Shown here piece after piece: positions 17,226 to 26,288 of a DNA stretch of 62,814 bases. Positions within the stretch are counted from its first letter, which is position 1. The number at the start of each line of letters is the position of its first letter. The notes beneath the pieces were generated by a model. It saw only the letters and a list, made by a program, of their open reading frames with translations, ran no database searches and was not told the DNA's origin. Position numbers and translations under genes: made by a program. The DNA lies in assembly GCA_002457055.1 (NCBI GenBank), contig NTKT01000014.1:1-62814 (forward strand), read 5' to 3'. This DNA is from Rhodobacteraceae bacterium MED-G08. Lineage in GTDB: Bacteria > Pseudomonadota > Alphaproteobacteria > Rhodobacterales > Rhodobacteraceae.

Positions 17226-18164
17226 ATGAAATTAAAATTACCAGATCCGAAATCACCATTGCGCATTGGTACCAGGGGTTCACCTCTAGCGTTGGCACAA
17301 GCATATGAAACAAGAGAGAGACTTAGCATAGCATACGGCTTGTCACTCGACTCATTTGAAATTGTTGTAATTAAAACAACTGGCGATAAAGTCCTTGATC
17401 GCCCTCTAAAAGAGATTGGTGGAAAAGGACTTTTTACCAAAGAAATTGAAGAAGCATTACTACAAGAGAGTATTGATATTGCAGTGCACTCAATGAAAGA
17501 TATGCCCGTTCAGCAGCCCAACGGCCTAATTTTGGACACATTCTTGCCCAGAGAAGATGTGCGAGATGCATTTGTATCGAGGATCCACACAAGTTTAGCA
17601 GATATTCCACAAGGGGCTACGGTGGGCACTTCATCGCTCAGACGAAAAGCTCAAATTATGTCAAAGCGTCCTGATTTAAAAATAGTAGAATTTCGCGGGA
17701 ACGTGCAAACAAGGCTGAAGAAGTTAGACGACGGTGTGGCTGAGTGTACATTTTTAGCAGTTGCTGGACTAAATCGTCTTAAGATGGAAGATATAATAAC
17801 TGCACCTATTTCAACAGACGAGATGCTTCCAGCCGTTGCACAAGGTGCAATAGGCATTGAGCGTCGTGAAAAGGACATAAAAGTTGCAACAATGCTAGAA
17901 GCAATTCACAATTCTGCAACGGGATTGCTACTGTCTGCCGAAAGAGCTTTCTTAGAAGCCTTAGATGGTTCATGTGAGACCCCGATCGCCGGGTTGGCTG
18001 AGTTTAAAAATGAGAACCTTAGATTTCGCGGCGAGATTTTAAAAACTGATGGATCCGAGGTTTTTAGTGATGAGCAAGTAGTTTCTAAAGAGGACGCCAC
18101 TCTCGTCGGCATTGAAATGGCGCAAAAACTATTAAGTCAAGCAGGCAATGATTTCTTTTCATGA
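17226..18164 (+). CDS. hemC: Hydroxymethylbilane synthase (porphobilinogen deaminase)
   Basis: 312 residues. It joins four porphobilinogens into the linear tetrapyrrole, using a covalently bound dipyrromethane primer. The primer cysteine is Cys250 in LDGSCETP and the catalytic Asp is Asp92 in HSMKDMP. The N-terminus GTRGSPLALAQA and GTSSLRRKAQ are standard. There is no obvious ribosome site before the ATG. The 3' end nearly touches fmt, which comes from the other strand. Confidence 0.97.
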   Translation: MKLKLPDPKSPLRIGTRGSPLALAQAYETRERLSIAYGLSLDSFEIVVIKTTGDKVLDRPLKEIGGKGLFTKEIEEALLQESIDIAVHSMKDMPVQQPNGLILDTFLPREDVRDAFVSRIHTSLADIPQGATVGTSSLRRKAQIMSKRPDLKIVEFRGNVQTRLKKLDDGVAECTFLAVAGLNRLKMEDIITAPISTDEMLPAVAQGAIGIERREKDIKVATMLEAIHNSATGLLLSAERAFLEALDGSCETPIAGLAEFKNENLRFRGEILKTDGSEVFSDEQVVSKEDATLVGIEMAQKLLSQAGNDFFS

Positions 18165-18171
18165 TCAGGTG

Positions 18172-19092
18172 CTAGGTAAAAGAACTACCGATTTGTATTG
18201 GAAAACCGCGTAAGAAGTCCTCAGTGGTCTGAACCAACTTCCCTGGTCTTTGGAGTAAAGTAATTTCCAATGCCCCTCCCTTGCAAGCAATTACTAATGG
18301 CGTTCCAATTACCATACCTGGCTCTGCTTGATTATTTTGCTTCGAACTATTTATTCTAACATTCAAAAATTTTATTCGCTCGCCGTTGTAATAGGTCCAG
18401 GCACCGGGGTATCGCGAAAGGCCTCTGATTTGCTGCTCTATTTTTTGAAAATCTAATGACCAGTCAATCTTTGCCTCTCTTTTATCAATTTTTTTGGCAT
18501 AAGAAACTTCTTTAGTCGACTGAGGTTTTGGAATAAACTCGTCAATCTTTTTTATTGCTTCAATTAGCAACTTTGCTCCTAAATCAGCTAATCGCTCGCT
18601 CAATACACTAGTTGTATCGTCTGGTTTAATTGGCACTAATTCCTTTGCAACTATTGGCCCCGTATCCAAGCCTGCATCCATTTTCATAATACAAACCCCA
18701 GTTTCACTATCCCCAGACATTATTGCGCGGTGAATAGGAGCCGCCCCTCGCCATTTCGGCAAAATAGATGCATGAATATTTAGGCTACCATACGTAGCAG
18801 TCTCAATAATCTCTACGGGTAAAATCAAACCGTAGGCGACTACGACCGTAAGATCAGCATTCAGATCAAAAAATGCTAATTTATCTTTTTGCAATTTGAA
18901 ATTTTCAGGCGTTCTAACTCTTATCCCATATTTTAATGCCATTTCATGCACGGGAGTAAGGTTGACTTTCTTACCCCTTCCTGCACGCCTAGGTGGCTGA
19001 CTATAAACACAAGTAATTTCATGCCCAGCCTCGATTAATTTTACGAGTGTTGGAATTGAAAAATACGCTGAACCCAAAAATACTATTTTCAT
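18172..19092 (-). CDS. fmt: Methionyl-tRNA formyltransferase
   Basis: 306 residues. It formylates Met on initiator tRNA using 10-formyl-tetrahydrofolate. The catalytic residues Asn105, His107 and Asp143 keep the exact spacing of the E. coli enzyme (108, 110, 146), and the SxLPxWRGAAPI loop follows. A C-terminal OB-like domain from about 210 binds tRNA. The gene overlaps the degenerate deformylase gene by four bases, and the intact deformylase abuts that one, giving a three-gene formyl-Met cycle operon. Confidence 0.97.
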   Translation of the reverse strand: MKIVFLGSAYFSIPTLVKLIEAGHEITCVYSQPPRRAGRGKKVNLTPVHEMALKYGIRVRTPENFKLQKDKLAFFDLNADLTVVVAYGLILPVEIIETATYGSLNIHASILPKWRGAAPIHRAIMSGDSETGVCIMKMDAGLDTGPIVAKELVPIKPDDTTSVLSERLADLGAKLLIEAIKKIDEFIPKPQSTKEVSYAKKIDKREAKIDWSLDFQKIEQQIRGLSRYPGAWTYYNGERIKFLNVRINSSKQNNQAEPGMVIGTPLVIACKGGALEITLLQRPGKLVQTTEDFLRGFPIQIGSSFT

Positions 19093-19583
19093 TGTCTTTT
19101 TTTAGCCTTGCGAATTAACATATCTCTCTTCACAGCCGAAAGCCTATCAAAATACATTACTCCATTTAAATGATCGATCTGATGCTGGACAGAAGTAGCC
19201 CAAAGGCCCTCAAAATCAGTTCTTACGATCATGCCGTCTTTGTCTAAATATTTGACTGTTACTTTTCTTGGTCTTGTAATTTTTGCCGACACGCCTGGAA
19301 GATTGGGGCTAGCTTCAACATTTTCATTCATTTCCTTAGATACTTGCAAGATTTCTGGGTTTGCCAGAAGAATAAATTGGCCACGGTTCGTCGACGCATC
19401 CACAACCGCTAGACTAGACATAATACCTAATTGACTAGATGCGAGACCGATACATGACATGGCTTCCATAGTATCAGTTAAATCTGACCAGATTTTTTCT
19501 ATATTTCCATCAATTTTCTTTATAAGCTGCGCTTTTTGCTTGAGTCTTCTGTCTGGCCACATCAGCAATTTTCTTATAGCCAT
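19089..19583 (-). CDS. Peptide deformylase-like protein lacking catalytic residues
   Basis: 164 residues with a clear deformylase fold, but two of the three active-site motifs are broken. Motif 1 is CIGLASSQ (44-51). Motif 2, normally EGCLS, is EASPN (90-94), so the metal-binding Cys is Ser92. Motif 3, normally HEIDH, is HQIDH (134-138), so the catalytic Glu is Gln135. Alignment against the intact neighbour leaves no ambiguity, since the following ITRP and LNG match. It is probably not a deformylase. The frame is intact and coupled on both sides, so it is not a decaying pseudogene. Role unknown; it could bind ribosomes or nascent chains. Confidence 0.9.
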   Translation of the reverse strand: MAIRKLLMWPDRRLKQKAQLIKKIDGNIEKIWSDLTDTMEAMSCIGLASSQLGIMSSLAVVDASTNRGQFILLANPEILQVSKEMNENVEASPNLPGVSAKITRPRKVTVKYLDKDGMIVRTDFEGLWATSVQHQIDHLNGVMYFDRLSAVKRDMLIRKAKKRQ

Positions 19584-20117
19584 CTATTTTTCTTTTCGCT
19601 CCATTTCACGCTTGAATTTTTGCATTTTTCTCGTAATCAACTGTCTCTTTATTGTACCAAGATAATCTATGAAAAGTTTTCCATTTAAATGATCAATCTC
19701 ATGTTGAACGCAAGTAGACCATAGGCCATCAAATTCTTGCTCTTGCTGATTTCCATTCTGGTCTAGCCATCGAACTTGAACAGAGGTTGGGCGCTTAATT
19801 TCAGCAAAATGCTCTGGAATAGATAAGCACCCTTCTTCATAAATATTTTCTTCATCAGAGCTAGCAACTATCTCAGGATTTATCATTACAATCGGTTTAC
19901 CTTTAGCAGCTTCTTCCTTTTCACAATCCATAACGATAATTCGAGTTAAAACACCAACCTGAGACGCAGCCAAACCAATTCCTGGTGCATGATACATGGT
20001 TTCCAACATATCATCCGATAACTCAATAAGTGTGTCATCAATCTCTAAGACTGGTTCACAGATCTTTTTCAACTTAGGATTTGGATGTAATAAGATAGGT
20101 CTAAGCATAGATTTCAT
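19584..20117 (-). CDS. def: Peptide deformylase
   Basis: 177 residues. It removes the formyl group from N-terminal Met of new proteins, with Fe2+ or another metal. All motifs are intact: GIGLAASQ (46-53), EGCLS with Cys97, and HEIDH (139-143) with Glu140. The C-terminal tail is lysine-rich, suiting ribosome association. The start could be Met1 or Met4; neither has a strong ribosome site. It is first in the operon def, degenerate def, fmt. Confidence 0.96.
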   Translation of the reverse strand: MKSMLRPILLHPNPKLKKICEPVLEIDDTLIELSDDMLETMYHAPGIGLAASQVGVLTRIIVMDCEKEEAAKGKPIVMINPEIVASSDEENIYEEGCLSIPEHFAEIKRPTSVQVRWLDQNGNQQEQEFDGLWSTCVQHEIDHLNGKLFIDYLGTIKRQLITRKMQKFKREMERKEK

Positions 20118-20231
20118 TTAGGTTAAAAAGTAATTACATGCAACTTCGAAGGGTTTTATTACCTAATGAGGTGCTTGTTTTACACTTTCCATTGCCTTAG
20201 TTATGGCACTCTAAAATTATTTGGAAAATTT

Positions 20232-21404
20232 ATGGATTTTGACGAAGTAATAGATAGACGAGGAACACACTCTAGCAAGTGGGATACTATGGAGGAACTT
20301 TATGGTGTATCTCCTGATACTGGTCTTTCTATGTGGGTCGCCGACATGGATTTCCGCGCTCCTGAAATTATTCAAGAAAAACTTCGTGGTATAAACTCCC
20401 ATGGTATCTACGGATACTATGGAGATCACAAAGAATATAATAATTCTATTAAATGGTGGATGAAAAATAGGCACAATTGGGAAATTGATACTTCATGGAT
20501 TTTCACAACACATGGTTTGGTGAATGGTACAGGGTTATGCATAGATGCATTCTCAAAACCTGGAGATGGTATAATCCTTTTTACTCCAGTTTATTATCAA
20601 TTCTCTAACCTAGTTGAAGCCGCAGGAAGAAAAGTATTGGAATGCCCACTAAAATTAATAGACAACCAATACCATTTTAATTTTGTAGCATACGAAAGAA
20701 ACCTGTCAGGTGATGAAAAGATGGTTATTCTATGCTCTCCACACAACCCAGGTGGGCGTGTTTGGACAAAGAATGAGCTGCAGGAAGTTGCTAAGTTTGC
20801 GAAGAAACATGATCTAGTATTAGTATCCGACGAAATCCATCACGACCTAGTCTATCCGAACAAGAGCCATACTGTAATGCCAATTGCAGACCCATACGTG
20901 TGTGATCGTTTAGTAATGATGACGGCAACAACAAAAACATTTAATATTGCTGGCGCCCATTCGGGAAATGTAATTATTTCCAATCCAAACTTACGTCAAA
21001 AATTTTCGCAAAGAATTAAAGCCCTTGGGATCAGTCCCAATAGCTTTGGTTTATTTATGGCAACGGCTGCATACTCACCAGAGGGCGCCCAGTGGCTCGA
21101 TGAGCTTATGCACTATATTGACGGCAATCGCGTTATTTTTGATAGAGAAATTAATAAAATTCCAGGCCTTAGCTCTATGCCCTTGGAAGGTACATACTTA
21201 GCTTGGGTTGATTTTTCTGGTACCGGTATGGAGGAAAAAGAATTTATCTATAGGGTTCAAGAAAAAGCTAAAATCGCAGTAAATCATGGAAGCACTTTTG
21301 GAACTGGTGGTGAAAAATTTTTACGCTTTAATTTAGCCACTCCACGAACGTTAGTTGTTGAAGCAACGAAGCGATTAAAGGACGCTTTTTCCGATCTTCA
21401 ATAA
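20232..21404 (+). CDS. PLP-dependent C-S lyase/aminotransferase, MalY/PatB family
   Basis: From the ATG at 20232 (GGA seven bases upstream) the protein has 390 residues, the same as E. coli MalY. An in-frame ATG at 20166 would add 22 unconserved residues. PLP residues: Lys235 (TTKTFN) as Schiff base, Asp200 in VSDEIHHDL, Asn172 in SPHNPGG. The N-terminus FDEVIDRRGTHSSKWD is typical of the family, which cleaves cystathionine to homocysteine, pyruvate and ammonia. Aminotransferase activity cannot be excluded. It converges on the next gene with one base between stops. Confidence 0.92.
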   Translation: MDFDEVIDRRGTHSSKWDTMEELYGVSPDTGLSMWVADMDFRAPEIIQEKLRGINSHGIYGYYGDHKEYNNSIKWWMKNRHNWEIDTSWIFTTHGLVNGTGLCIDAFSKPGDGIILFTPVYYQFSNLVEAAGRKVLECPLKLIDNQYHFNFVAYERNLSGDEKMVILCSPHNPGGRVWTKNELQEVAKFAKKHDLVLVSDEIHHDLVYPNKSHTVMPIADPYVCDRLVMMTATTKTFNIAGAHSGNVIISNPNLRQKFSQRIKALGISPNSFGLFMATAAYSPEGAQWLDELMHYIDGNRVIFDREINKIPGLSSMPLEGTYLAWVDFSGTGMEEKEFIYRVQEKAKIAVNHGSTFGTGGEKFLRFNLATPRTLVVEATKRLKDAFSDLQ

Positions 21405-21405
21405 T

Positions 21406-21750
21406 TTAGTTAAGCAATGCCACTGGCTTATCTTTAGGTAATACGAAATCTAAAGCAGGAGTATCTGTAACATCTGTACTTCGTTTAAATTCAAAATGAA
21501 TTTCACCACTTTCTTCTGTTGATGCTATAATTAGACACTGCGATAAGTGACGGGAACCATCGAAAATATCTACCAAGCCCCTCAACTGCGGGGCATGCTC
21601 AATATCCATAGAAAAACCTTTATCCCAAAGCTTTAATACAGGAACAAGAGCTCCATCAAACTCGACCCTCAGCCTACTTTTTTTCACCTTTTTGTCTTTT
21701 TGCGCTCTGGTTAGATCAGCATGCAATTCTTTTGATAGAAAAGTCGTCAT
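21406..21750 (-). CDS. Conserved hypothetical protein (114 aa)
   Basis: The start at 21750 has a perfect AGGAGG six bases upstream; the open frame extends 27 codons further but lacks such a site. The protein is soluble and mainly beta, with a basic start (KKVKKSRLRVEF) and an acidic, compact core around LRGLVDIFDG and HLSQCLI. I recall similar Rhodobacterales proteins of unknown function. A PilZ-like barrel is conceivable from the early arginine and strand pattern, but the diagnostic D/NxSxxG motif is not evident. No function is assigned. Confidence 0.75.
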   Translation of the reverse strand: MTTFLSKELHADLTRAQKDKKVKKSRLRVEFDGALVPVLKLWDKGFSMDIEHAPQLRGLVDIFDGSRHLSQCLIIASTEESGEIHFEFKRSTDVTDTPALDFVLPKDKPVALLN

Positions 21751-22154
21751 AAATCCTCCTGACCACAGAATTTTGGACTTACATACAGGAAAATCAAGTA
21801 TTTTATTTTTGCGGGGAATTTTTACCTGCAACCGAAAATATGCTGCAGTATTAGAATTCGTTTAATATCATGCATTTTTTTATAAAAGCGAATATATTTA
21901 CGTATACTTTAAGCAACATTTACTAGATCTTGAGGGCGATACGTTCGTTTGTTATGCGGTTAATATGACACAAATACAACATAATCGCGATTTATTTAAT
22001 AGACGGGCATAACAGCCGTTAAAAGAATGAGATATGTCCCAGACGATATTTTTATTTTCTTGAATTACGGAATCGCGTCGCCATAACAATTTACAGTACA
22101 AGTAATGTGACAATTTATTACAAAACTTGACTGGGCTGCGGTGTTCTTCTTTAA
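21751..22154. other. 404-base region between a hypothetical gene and smc
   Basis: Very AT-rich, upstream of the minus-strand hypothetical gene (so it should hold that gene's promoter) and downstream of smc. The only reading frames are short, such as 14- and 19-codon frames on the plus strand near 21966 and 22031, without good ribosome sites. No tRNA fold, tandem repeat or terminator hairpin was recognised after smc. Confidence 0.55.
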
Positions 22155-25100
22155 CTAGGCTACAAGCTGTTCAGCCTTTTTTAGATCGACTGAAACAAGC
22201 TGACTCACACCCTTTTCCTGCATTGTTACGCCAAAAAGCCGATCCATTCTCGCCATTGTAACCGCATGGTGGGTAATTATCAAAAAACGCGTATCGGTCC
22301 GTCGACACATTTCATTTAACATATCACAAAACCGTGAAACATTTGCATCATCTAGTGGGGCATCTACCTCATCCAAAACACAAATAGGAGCCGGGTTTGC
22401 TAAGAAAACGGCAAAAATAAGTGCTAATGCTGTCAAAGTTTGCTCTCCACCAGACAACAGTGATAGAGTTGATAGCTTTTTCCCAGGTGGCTGGCACATA
22501 ATTTCAAGCCCTGCTTCTAAGGGGTCATCACTTTCGACCATAACAAGATTGGCTTCTCCTCCACCAAATAAATGTTTAAATAATGTTGAAAAATTAACGT
22601 TAACTTGCTCAAATGCAGTAAGAAGTCTTTCACGGCCCTCTCGATTTAAAGACGCTATGCCATTTCGGAGTGATCTGATAGCCTCAAGTAGATCTGTTCT
22701 TTCTCCTTCTAAATTATCGTGCTCGGCCTGCACTTCTTTCATATCCTCTTCAGCTCGCAAATTAACAGCACCAAGGGAGTCACGTTGTCTTTTTAGCCTA
22801 TTCACCTCGATCTCAATTTTTTCTGAATCCGGTAATTTCTCTGGATCTTTGCCTAGCTTTTTCAGTAACTCATCAGGAGTTGCTTGAAGTTCATCACGAA
22901 TACGCTCAACTGCATTATCTACGGTTTCTTGCGCCGCCTCACTCATCGCTTGTGTGCGTGCTCTATGTTCTCGCAGGTTTGATGCTAATCGCTCAGCATC
23001 TCGCTCTTCTTCTCGGAAATCGCGTAAAATTTTCTCTGCACCTATAAGATCACTTGTAGCTTCATTTTTTTTTCTACTTGCTTCCGATATAGATATTACA
23101 ATTTCTTCTCGGCGTTTGGATAACATTTCTGGCTCAGCAAGAGCATTTTGCAACTGTTCTTTGTTGTCTTTTTGTCTCTGTACCAATTCTAAATGCCGTT
23201 TTTCTGCTGTTTCCAAGCGATACTTCCAACCACTTAGCTCTTTTACAACTTCTTGTATTCTTTTTATACGCTCATCACCCTCTCGGCGCACCTCATCATG
23301 TAAAGCCCTTTTTGACAACATTGCTGCTCGATGCAATTCAACACTATTTTTTGCTTCTTCAACCTCTGCTTTTACATCCTCTAAGTTAGGAAGCTGGCTT
23401 AATACTTTTTGGGCGTCGACCATTTGTGCTTGTGTAACTTCAAGGTCTTTTTTGTGCCTTGAGAGAGCCATTGATGATGTATCAAGAAGGTTTATCGCTA
23501 GGCTTAGCTCCGCCTCAGCTCGATTTTGGGCCCTTTGAGCATCAGATAGGGTACTATCTGCTTCCTTCATTCTATCTCTTGCAGCCCTATCGTTATTAGT
23601 GTCAGCAGCAAGTCTTTTTGTCAAAGATCCATGTGCTGCTTTTGCAGCCTCTAATTGCACATTGGCTCTCTCATTGAGTTGCTTTAATTCTTCTAGTCGA
23701 TTTAATTGTTCCAAACGTAATGACGTTGCCGTTGGCGCATCTTCAGACCAAGCCCTGAAGCCGTCCCATCGCCACAGGTCACCTTCTGTGGAAACAAGCC
23801 TTTGACCAGGTTTCAACAATCTCTGCAACTTCGGCCCTTCATCTGCATCTACTAGGCCAATTTGAGAAATCCGTCGATTTAAAACCTCTGGCACGGACAC
23901 GTGATGGGTCAAAGGGGTTACACCGTTAGGTAAATCTTGCTGAATCGCCAGTTCGTCTAGAGAGACCCACCCCGATGGCCCATCTTCCGGCACTTGCGGT
24001 GATCTTAAATCATCAGCTAGTGCTGCACCGAGAGCTTTTTCAAAACCATGTTCAACCTGGAGACGATCAACTACCTGACCGCCCTCCATAGTGTCTCGCT
24101 CCAGGATTTTTGCTAAAGCAGCAACTTCTGCACTTATTGCGTTAGCCTCGCCTTCAGCCGAAGACAAGGCAGCTCTAGCATCTACCTCAAGGGCTTGTGT
24201 TTGATTTCTTGTCTCTTCAGCTTTAATTAAGTTTTCATCGGCTTCCTTACTTTGCAACATCGCATTATCAAAAGACTTTTCTGCCACTCTAAGATCATCT
24301 TTTGTTTTTTCTTGTGCCTTGAGAGCCTCGGCTCTAGATGCTTCGGCGGCAACTGCCTCTGATTTGTACCTGTTTGTTAAAAGCTCAATCTCTTGCAAAT
24401 ACCTTTCTGCAGATTGATAACGCGCCACTAGCCGAGCCATATCTTCTGTAATTTCAGAAAGCTGAGCTTCTTTTTCTTGTAAATTATGTGCTGCTTCATG
24501 TGCCTCTTCAGCTGCTTTCTTCACCTTCGTGTCATGACCTTTTGAAGCTTTATCTAATTGATCAGCTTCCCATTCGAGACTTTTTATTGTTCCCACTGCA
24601 TCACTGTTTAAGGCAGCTTCACGATCCAAATCTAAAACTAATTGACTTAAACGGGTATTTATCGTTTCTATCCTCGCCTTTGCATCAGCCTCTTTTGCAC
24701 CTAAAGTATCTCGCTCAACTTCCAACCTTTGAAGTAATGAAGAAGCAATGGACTCTTTTTCTCTCAAAGGTGGAATTTTTTCTTCGGCATCAGACCGTAG
24801 TGCAGAAAGTTCTCTGACGGCTTGCTCACTGTTGGAGGCCTTAATTGTACATTCCTGCAACTCTTTTTGAGATTTCAGACTTGCTTCATCGGCCTCTTTC
24901 CAGCGACGATATAGCAAAACACCTTCTGCTTCGATTAACTCCTGCATTATCTCACGATATCTCACAGCTTGCTTTGCTTGACGTGAAAGTTGATGTAGCT
25001 GCGTAGCGAGTTGCTCTAAAACGTCATCAACTCTTACGAGGTTGCTGTCTGCACCTTTAAGTTTCAACTCAGCTTCATGGCGACGTTGGTAAAGTCCAGA

Positions 25101-25610
25101 TATTCCTGCTGCTTCTTCAAGTATTCGCCTTCTATTTTGAGGCCTAGCATTAATTAACTCAGCAATTTGCCCTTGGCGCACTAATGCTGGTGAATGGGCA
25201 CCCGTCGAGGCATCTGCAAAAAGCATTTGAACATCACGAGCTCTGATATCCTTGCCTGAAGCTTTAAACGCGCTCCCTACATCCCTGGTAATCCGTCGAA
25301 CAATTTCAATAAGATCATTATCATTGAAAGCTTTGGGGGCCAGTCGCTGACTGTTGTCTAATATCAATGATACTTCAGCAAAATTTTTAGCTGTGCGCGT
25401 TGCTGCTCCAGCAAAAATTACATCTTCCATGCCGCCGCCACGCATTGCTGTTGGCCTGTTTTCCCCCATGACCCATCGAATAGCCTCTAAGAGATTAGAC
25501 TTGCCACAACCATTTGGGCCCACAATACCCGTCAACCCATCTTGAATTATTAATTCAGTCTGATCTACAAAGCTCTTAAATCCAGTCAAACGCAGTTTGG
25601 AGAAGTGCAA
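22155..25610 (-). CDS. smc: Chromosome segregation protein SMC
   Basis: 1151 residues, normal for SMC. The ATPase head is split between the ends: Walker A GPNGCGKSN at 31-39 in the N-terminus, and the signature LLSGGEQTLTALAL with Walker B PICVLDEVDAPLDD near the C-terminus. Between them lie two long coiled coils around a hinge near residues 500-640 (from GGQVVDRL). SMC dimers organise and segregate the replicated origin region with ScpA/ScpB. The start codon is TTG, forced because homology begins at once (FSKLRLTGFKSF); the ribosome site is weak. Confidence 0.97.
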   Translation of the reverse strand: MHFSKLRLTGFKSFVDQTELIIQDGLTGIVGPNGCGKSNLLEAIRWVMGENRPTAMRGGGMEDVIFAGAATRTAKNFAEVSLILDNSQRLAPKAFNDNDLIEIVRRITRDVGSAFKASGKDIRARDVQMLFADASTGAHSPALVRQGQIAELINARPQNRRRILEEAAGISGLYQRRHEAELKLKGADSNLVRVDDVLEQLATQLHQLSRQAKQAVRYREIMQELIEAEGVLLYRRWKEADEASLKSQKELQECTIKASNSEQAVRELSALRSDAEEKIPPLREKESIASSLLQRLEVERDTLGAKEADAKARIETINTRLSQLVLDLDREAALNSDAVGTIKSLEWEADQLDKASKGHDTKVKKAAEEAHEAAHNLQEKEAQLSEITEDMARLVARYQSAERYLQEIELLTNRYKSEAVAAEASRAEALKAQEKTKDDLRVAEKSFDNAMLQSKEADENLIKAEETRNQTQALEVDARAALSSAEGEANAISAEVAALAKILERDTMEGGQVVDRLQVEHGFEKALGAALADDLRSPQVPEDGPSGWVSLDELAIQQDLPNGVTPLTHHVSVPEVLNRRISQIGLVDADEGPKLQRLLKPGQRLVSTEGDLWRWDGFRAWSEDAPTATSLRLEQLNRLEELKQLNERANVQLEAAKAAHGSLTKRLAADTNNDRAARDRMKEADSTLSDAQRAQNRAEAELSLAINLLDTSSMALSRHKKDLEVTQAQMVDAQKVLSQLPNLEDVKAEVEEAKNSVELHRAAMLSKRALHDEVRREGDERIKRIQEVVKELSGWKYRLETAEKRHLELVQRQKDNKEQLQNALAEPEMLSKRREEIVISISEASRKKNEATSDLIGAEKILRDFREEERDAERLASNLREHRARTQAMSEAAQETVDNAVERIRDELQATPDELLKKLGKDPEKLPDSEKIEIEVNRLKRQRDSLGAVNLRAEEDMKEVQAEHDNLEGERTDLLEAIRSLRNGIASLNREGRERLLTAFEQVNVNFSTLFKHLFGGGEANLVMVESDDPLEAGLEIMCQPPGKKLSTLSLLSGGEQTLTALALIFAVFLANPAPICVLDEVDAPLDDANVSRFCDMLNEMCRRTDTRFLIITHHAVTMARMDRLFGVTMQEKGVSQLVSVDLKKAEQLVA

Positions 25611-25780
25611 CTATATACCCATGATTTTTGATTCTATTTCTAAATGGATGAAGCTCAATTAAGTTTAAGTCAATCAATTCTATACCGTATATGGAAGAAA
25701 ATAAATAATTATCCACAACATATCGTAGATATCATATAAACTAACAGCATAAGAACAGAAAATACTGTTTGGAAAATAAT

Positions 25781-26242
25781 ATGAAGTATCAAATAGACTA
25801 TGCAGATCCGACCCACCCTCAGATAACCGAACTTTTGAGACAAAGTCACAACTTAATGGATAAGCTATTTCCAGATGAGACTAATAATTATCTAGAAATA
25901 GAGGCTCTTCTGGACAAGGCGGTACATTTTTTTGCTGCACAGGACATAAATGGTAAATATGTTGGCTGTGGTGCATTTGTTCTATTTAGTGATTATGCAG
26001 AAATTAAATCAATGTTCGTGGACCCTAACTATCGTGGTAAAAGGATTGGAGATGCACTTTTAGTTCATATGCTAGAAACTATGGCTGATAACTCGGTACC
26101 TGTAGTTAGATTGGAAACGGGAACTCTACTGAAAAGTGCTCTGAATTTGTATCATAAGCATGGTTTTCGGTATTGTGATGCCTTTGCTAACTATACTGAA
26201 AACAATTATTCTGTGTTCATGGAAAAAAAATTGAAAATTTAA
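25781..26242 (+). CDS. GNAT family N-acetyltransferase
   Basis: 153 residues from the ATG at 25781. A TTG four codons earlier is possible but less likely. The acetyl-CoA pyrophosphate loop is visible as YRGKRIGDALL (Q/RxxGxG/A pattern), preceded by the strand IKSMFVD and followed by VVRLETG, with the C-terminal helix LYHKHGF. The overall arrangement resembles small amino-acid or peptide acetyltransferases (YsnE-like). The acceptor is unknown. It is a single gene with a divergent smc upstream. Confidence 0.88.
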   Translation: MKYQIDYADPTHPQITELLRQSHNLMDKLFPDETNNYLEIEALLDKAVHFFAAQDINGKYVGCGAFVLFSDYAEIKSMFVDPNYRGKRIGDALLVHMLETMADNSVPVVRLETGTLLKSALNLYHKHGFRYCDAFANYTENNYSVFMEKKLKI

Positions 26243-26288
26243 TCAAATATTCTTACCCAATTTTGAAACTTATGAATTGTAGGCCACA

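Noticed and set aside
19089-19583. Degenerate deformylase as a pseudogene
   Set aside because: Frame, length and coupling to both neighbours are intact and substitutions are confined to catalytic positions, which points to a retained function.
22954-23538. 194-residue plus-strand frame inside smc
   Set aside because: Antisense of the coiled-coil region; serine/phenylalanine-rich product of the reversed heptad codons.
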